Source: Corynebacterium uberis (lineage in GTDB: Bacteria; Actinomycetota; Actinomycetes; Mycobacteriales; Mycobacteriaceae). Taken from it: a stretch of 64,000 nucleotides of DNA. The stretch lies in the NCBI RefSeq assembly GCF_020616335.1, contig NZ_CP085051.1, positions 2,294,001 to 2,358,000 on the forward strand, given 5' to 3'. Numbering within the stretch: the stretch's first letter is position 1; each line of letters opens with the position of its first letter. Shown here piece after piece: positions 62,229 to 64,000 of this stretch. The notes beneath the pieces were generated by a model. The model worked only from the letters and a program-made list of their open reading frames with translations. It made no database searches and had not been told where the DNA came from. Made by a program: the position numbers and the translations under genes.

Positions 62229-62447
62229 TCCTTAACTCCTCAGATCGATGTCACCGACAATCTGCCGTGCGATAGTCTCGGCTGCATTTCAGATTTTGTC
62301 ATCGCGCTGATGTAGTACACTTCTCCGGCAGTGACCTCACCGATAGCAAATATCGAATAATGTATTGCTCCATCCGCGCTTAAAACCTTGTTGGCCTCGA
62401 CATCCACACCGATCCCCGAACTTGTTCCAGACAGCGTACCCGTCCTT

Positions 62448-62647
62448 CCGCTTCCACCACGCCCAGCGCGCGTGGGCCGAGCGAGACCTAGACAGGCAGG
62501 CTGACCTCGGGTTCAGCTGCGTAGTCCGCGCTAGCGGCGGCGCCGGACTCGTCCCCGCCGCCTACCTAGCCCGCACACGCGCGCTGAGAAGATCCTCCCA
62601 GGCGGCCCCCGTGTCCCGCCAGGAATAGCTCGCGGCGCGGCTTCGTG
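62448..62647 (+). pseudogene. Right repeat copy: truncated 3' fragment of the membrane-protein gene
   Basis: The fragment encodes FHHAQRAWAERDLDRQADLGFSCVVRAS and then jumps to GLVPAAYLARTRALRRSS. About 26 codons present in the intact gene (58785-59037) are missing. There is no start. Its minus strand supplies the working C terminus of the glycosyltransferase. Confidence 0.85.
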
Positions 62648-63689
62648 CGGCGCGGCCGAGACGGTGCCGCAAGGGGGCGTCGATAAGCAAACGAGACACC
62701 TGCGCGGCCAGCTGCTCCGGGGTATCCACCAGCAGCCCAGTCACACCGTCAACCACCGAGTCACGCAGGCCGCCACTGCTGTAATAGCCCACCGTGGGCA
62801 CCCCATGCTGCGCGGCCTCCACCACCGCCAGGCCCCACCCCTCCTTCCGCGACGGCATGACATGCACCGCCGCGCGCGCCAACAGCGCATGCTTTGTGGC
62901 CTCATCGACCTGCCCATGGAACACCACCCGATCCGCCACCCCGCGACGGCGGGCATAGCTGCGCAAACGGTCCTCCCACCAGCCAGAACCCACCACATCC
63001 AACACCACCCCCGGCAGCTGAGCCACCACATCCATCGCCTGCTCAATGCGCTTATGCGGAACCAGACGCGACAACGTGATCAGGTGCGCCGGGGACGTCG
63101 GCGCGGGATCAGACGCCGCGGTCACCGCCGCGGGAACCGGATCCACCCCATTGCGGATGATGCTGATCCGATCAGCCGCAACCCCCAAGCCCGTCAACTC
63201 GCGCGCACTCGACGCAGACACCGTCACCCACCGACTACGCCGATGCACCCGCGGCGACAACCACGACTCACACCACCAGCCCACCCGCGACAACACCGGC
63301 CCCGCCACCGGCCACTGCTCCCGATGACAATGATGCGTCAACACCACCACCGGCGCGCCCGCCCACAGCCGCGCAAAAAACGGCACCCCATTTTGCGTAT
63401 CCACCACCACATCCACCCCTCGCAGCGGACCCACCCCCAACCGGCCAGCAAGCATGGCCAGCCACGCCCGCGGATACACCGTCAACTTGCCGCCCCCACG
63501 CGAAAACGCCACGCCGCCCGTCGCCGGCGTGGCCGGATCCCACCGGCGTGCCCCCGGATACGCCGCCGTGCGGTAAACCACCTCATGGCCCCGGCCGGCC
63601 AAGTAGGCGCCCACCCGCTCCAGGTAACGCTCAGAACCACCACCCTGCGGGTGATGCGTATCGCGCCAGCACAGCAAAAGGATCTTCAT
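62562..63689 (-). CDS. GT4-family glycosyltransferase
   Basis: This 375-residue GT-B enzyme has the N-terminal GGGSERYLERVGAYLAGRGHEV acceptor loop. The C-terminal donor domain shows LITLSRLVPHKRIEQAMDVVAQ, VVFHGQVDEATKHALLARAAVHVMPSRKEGWGLAVVEAAQHGVPTVGY, with the E-x7-E motif of retaining GT4 enzymes. It corresponds in position to Rv0225 of mycobacteria, within the lipoglycan/mycolate locus; the donor sugar is unknown. Its last codons lie in the duplicated segment. It includes a GTCGATAAGC copy (62679, LLIDAP). Confidence 0.9.
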   Translation of the reverse strand: MKILLLCWRDTHHPQGGGSERYLERVGAYLAGRGHEVVYRTAAYPGARRWDPATPATGGVAFSRGGGKLTVYPRAWLAMLAGRLGVGPLRGVDVVVDTQNGVPFFARLWAGAPVVVLTHHCHREQWPVAGPVLSRVGWWCESWLSPRVHRRSRWVTVSASSARELTGLGVAADRISIIRNGVDPVPAAVTAASDPAPTSPAHLITLSRLVPHKRIEQAMDVVAQLPGVVLDVVGSGWWEDRLRSYARRRGVADRVVFHGQVDEATKHALLARAAVHVMPSRKEGWGLAVVEAAQHGVPTVGYYSSGGLRDSVVDGVTGLLVDTPEQLAAQVSRLLIDAPLRHRLGRAARSRAASYSWRDTGAAWEDLLSARVRAR

Positions 63690-63782
63690 TGCCGCCTCAG
63701 TCTACGGTGCCCACCGGCCGTCGCGCGGGGCGGGGACGGTGGTGGGATGCGGGGGCGTCGGCACGCGCTACCCTTAGCTTCC

Positions 63783-64000
63783 GTGAACGCCGCCCAGCCA
63801 GCCCTGCGCACCCTGCCCACCACCGCCCGGCGCGCCACCCTGCGCCGCGCCCTCGGCCTGCTGGCAGACTTCCGCTACGAGCAACCCGACCCGGCGCGCT
63901 TCTACCACCACCTCGCCGCCGACACCGCCCAGCTCATCGCCGCAATCGTGCGCGACACCCACGGCACCGACCTATCCGGGGCGCGCATCCTCGACGTCGG
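63783..64000 (+). CDS. mtrP: SAM-dependent methyltransferase, N-terminal part (MtrP-like)
   Basis: These are the first 72 codons of a class I methyltransferase. A helical lead ends LGLLADFRYEQPDPARFYHHLAADTAQLI, then motif I begins at GARILDVG, where the window ends. The divergent position next to the glycosyltransferase equals Rv0224c/the corynebacterial MtrP, reported to support trehalose mycolate transport; the symbol is by synteny. GTG 63783 lies close behind TACCCT (63770-63775), suggesting a leaderless message. Confidence 0.8.
   Translation, partial: MNAAQPALRTLPTTARRATLRRALGLLADFRYEQPDPARFYHHLAADTAQLIAAIVRDTHGTDLSGARILDV

Larger units (their letters stand above)
59057..62447. mobile_element. 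Inserted segment with two MFS exporters
   Basis: This is about 3.4 kb of DNA between the two repeat copies, clearly less GC-rich than both flanks, especially 60.9-62.4 kb. It separates the membrane-protein gene from the glycosyltransferase gene, whose 3' ends overlap convergently in each repeat copy. No transposase or integrase was recognised. The first 500 bases (59057-59562) and 62229-62447 contain no supported gene. Gain by recombination with foreign DNA carrying a related locus is the simplest reading. Confidence 0.65.

Overview
The window is about 64 kb of a high-GC Actinobacterial chromosome, almost certainly a Corynebacterium. The reasons are the gene families and their order: clpB and dnaK-grpE-dnaJ-hspR near a fused putA, a cysI-cysX-cysH-cysD-cysN-cysY-cysZ operon divergent from an fpr gene, alaT, dcd and a tRNA-Gly, and the Corynebacteriales cell-envelope locus aftD / acyltransferase / DUF3068 / membrane protein / glycosyltransferase / methyltransferase. 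Start codons are often GTG, and several genes look leaderless.

Region 1 (1-12.2 kb) is dominated by heat-shock genes: the 5' end of clpB, then hspR-dnaJ-grpE-dnaK on the minus strand. Between them lie an SDR/HxlR divergent pair, a GltS-type transporter, a globin-reductase, a nitrilase-family amidase, a small helical protein coupled to a DUF1023 hydrolase, and a DUF222/HNH protein whose 3' end overlaps hspR antisense. The clpB, dnaK and later hsp20 upstream regions each show a SigH-like promoter (GGAA-N19-GTT) combined with an HspR operator (HAIR, CTTGAGT-N7-ACTCAAG type).

Region 2 (12.2-20 kb) reads as an amino-acid catabolic block: an APC permease, ornithine cyclodeaminase (ornithine to proline) and bifunctional PutA (proline to glutamate), followed by an AI-2E/PerM family permease. 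Region 3 (20-29.5 kb) holds a nucleosidase, a PfpI/DJ-1 protein, hsp20 and the tightly overlapped assimilatory sulfate-reduction operon. The divergent fpr gene there is severely shortened, yet it keeps an McbR-like operator.

Region 4 (29.5-39.7 kb) is more accessory: a Tat-type PhoD phosphatase, a small secreted metzincin, an unrecognised membrane protein, a single-pass membrane protein coupled to an FHA-wHTH protein, and an iron-sulfur oxidoreductase with a C-terminal tail of about 59 heptapeptide repeats. A 72-bp direct repeat pair and a DUF1707 protein follow. Region 5 (39.7-51.9 kb) is mostly core: a CPA2 antiporter, alaT, a YibE/F protein, a GDPD lipoprotein, ugd, dcd, tRNA-Gly(CCC), a VanW-domain protein, a GH3 glycosidase, a universal stress protein and a DUF2613 protein.

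Region 6 (51.9-64 kb) is the envelope locus for arabinan, lipomannan and trehalose-mycolate functions. A roughly 3.4-kb insert of lower-GC DNA with two MFS exporters has split a convergent gene pair and is bounded by a diverged direct repeat of that pair's 3' ends.

Across the whole window the 10-mer GTCGATAAGC occurs 12 times on the two strands, in both intergenic DNA and unrelated coding frames. This is far above chance and is the most unusual signal seen.
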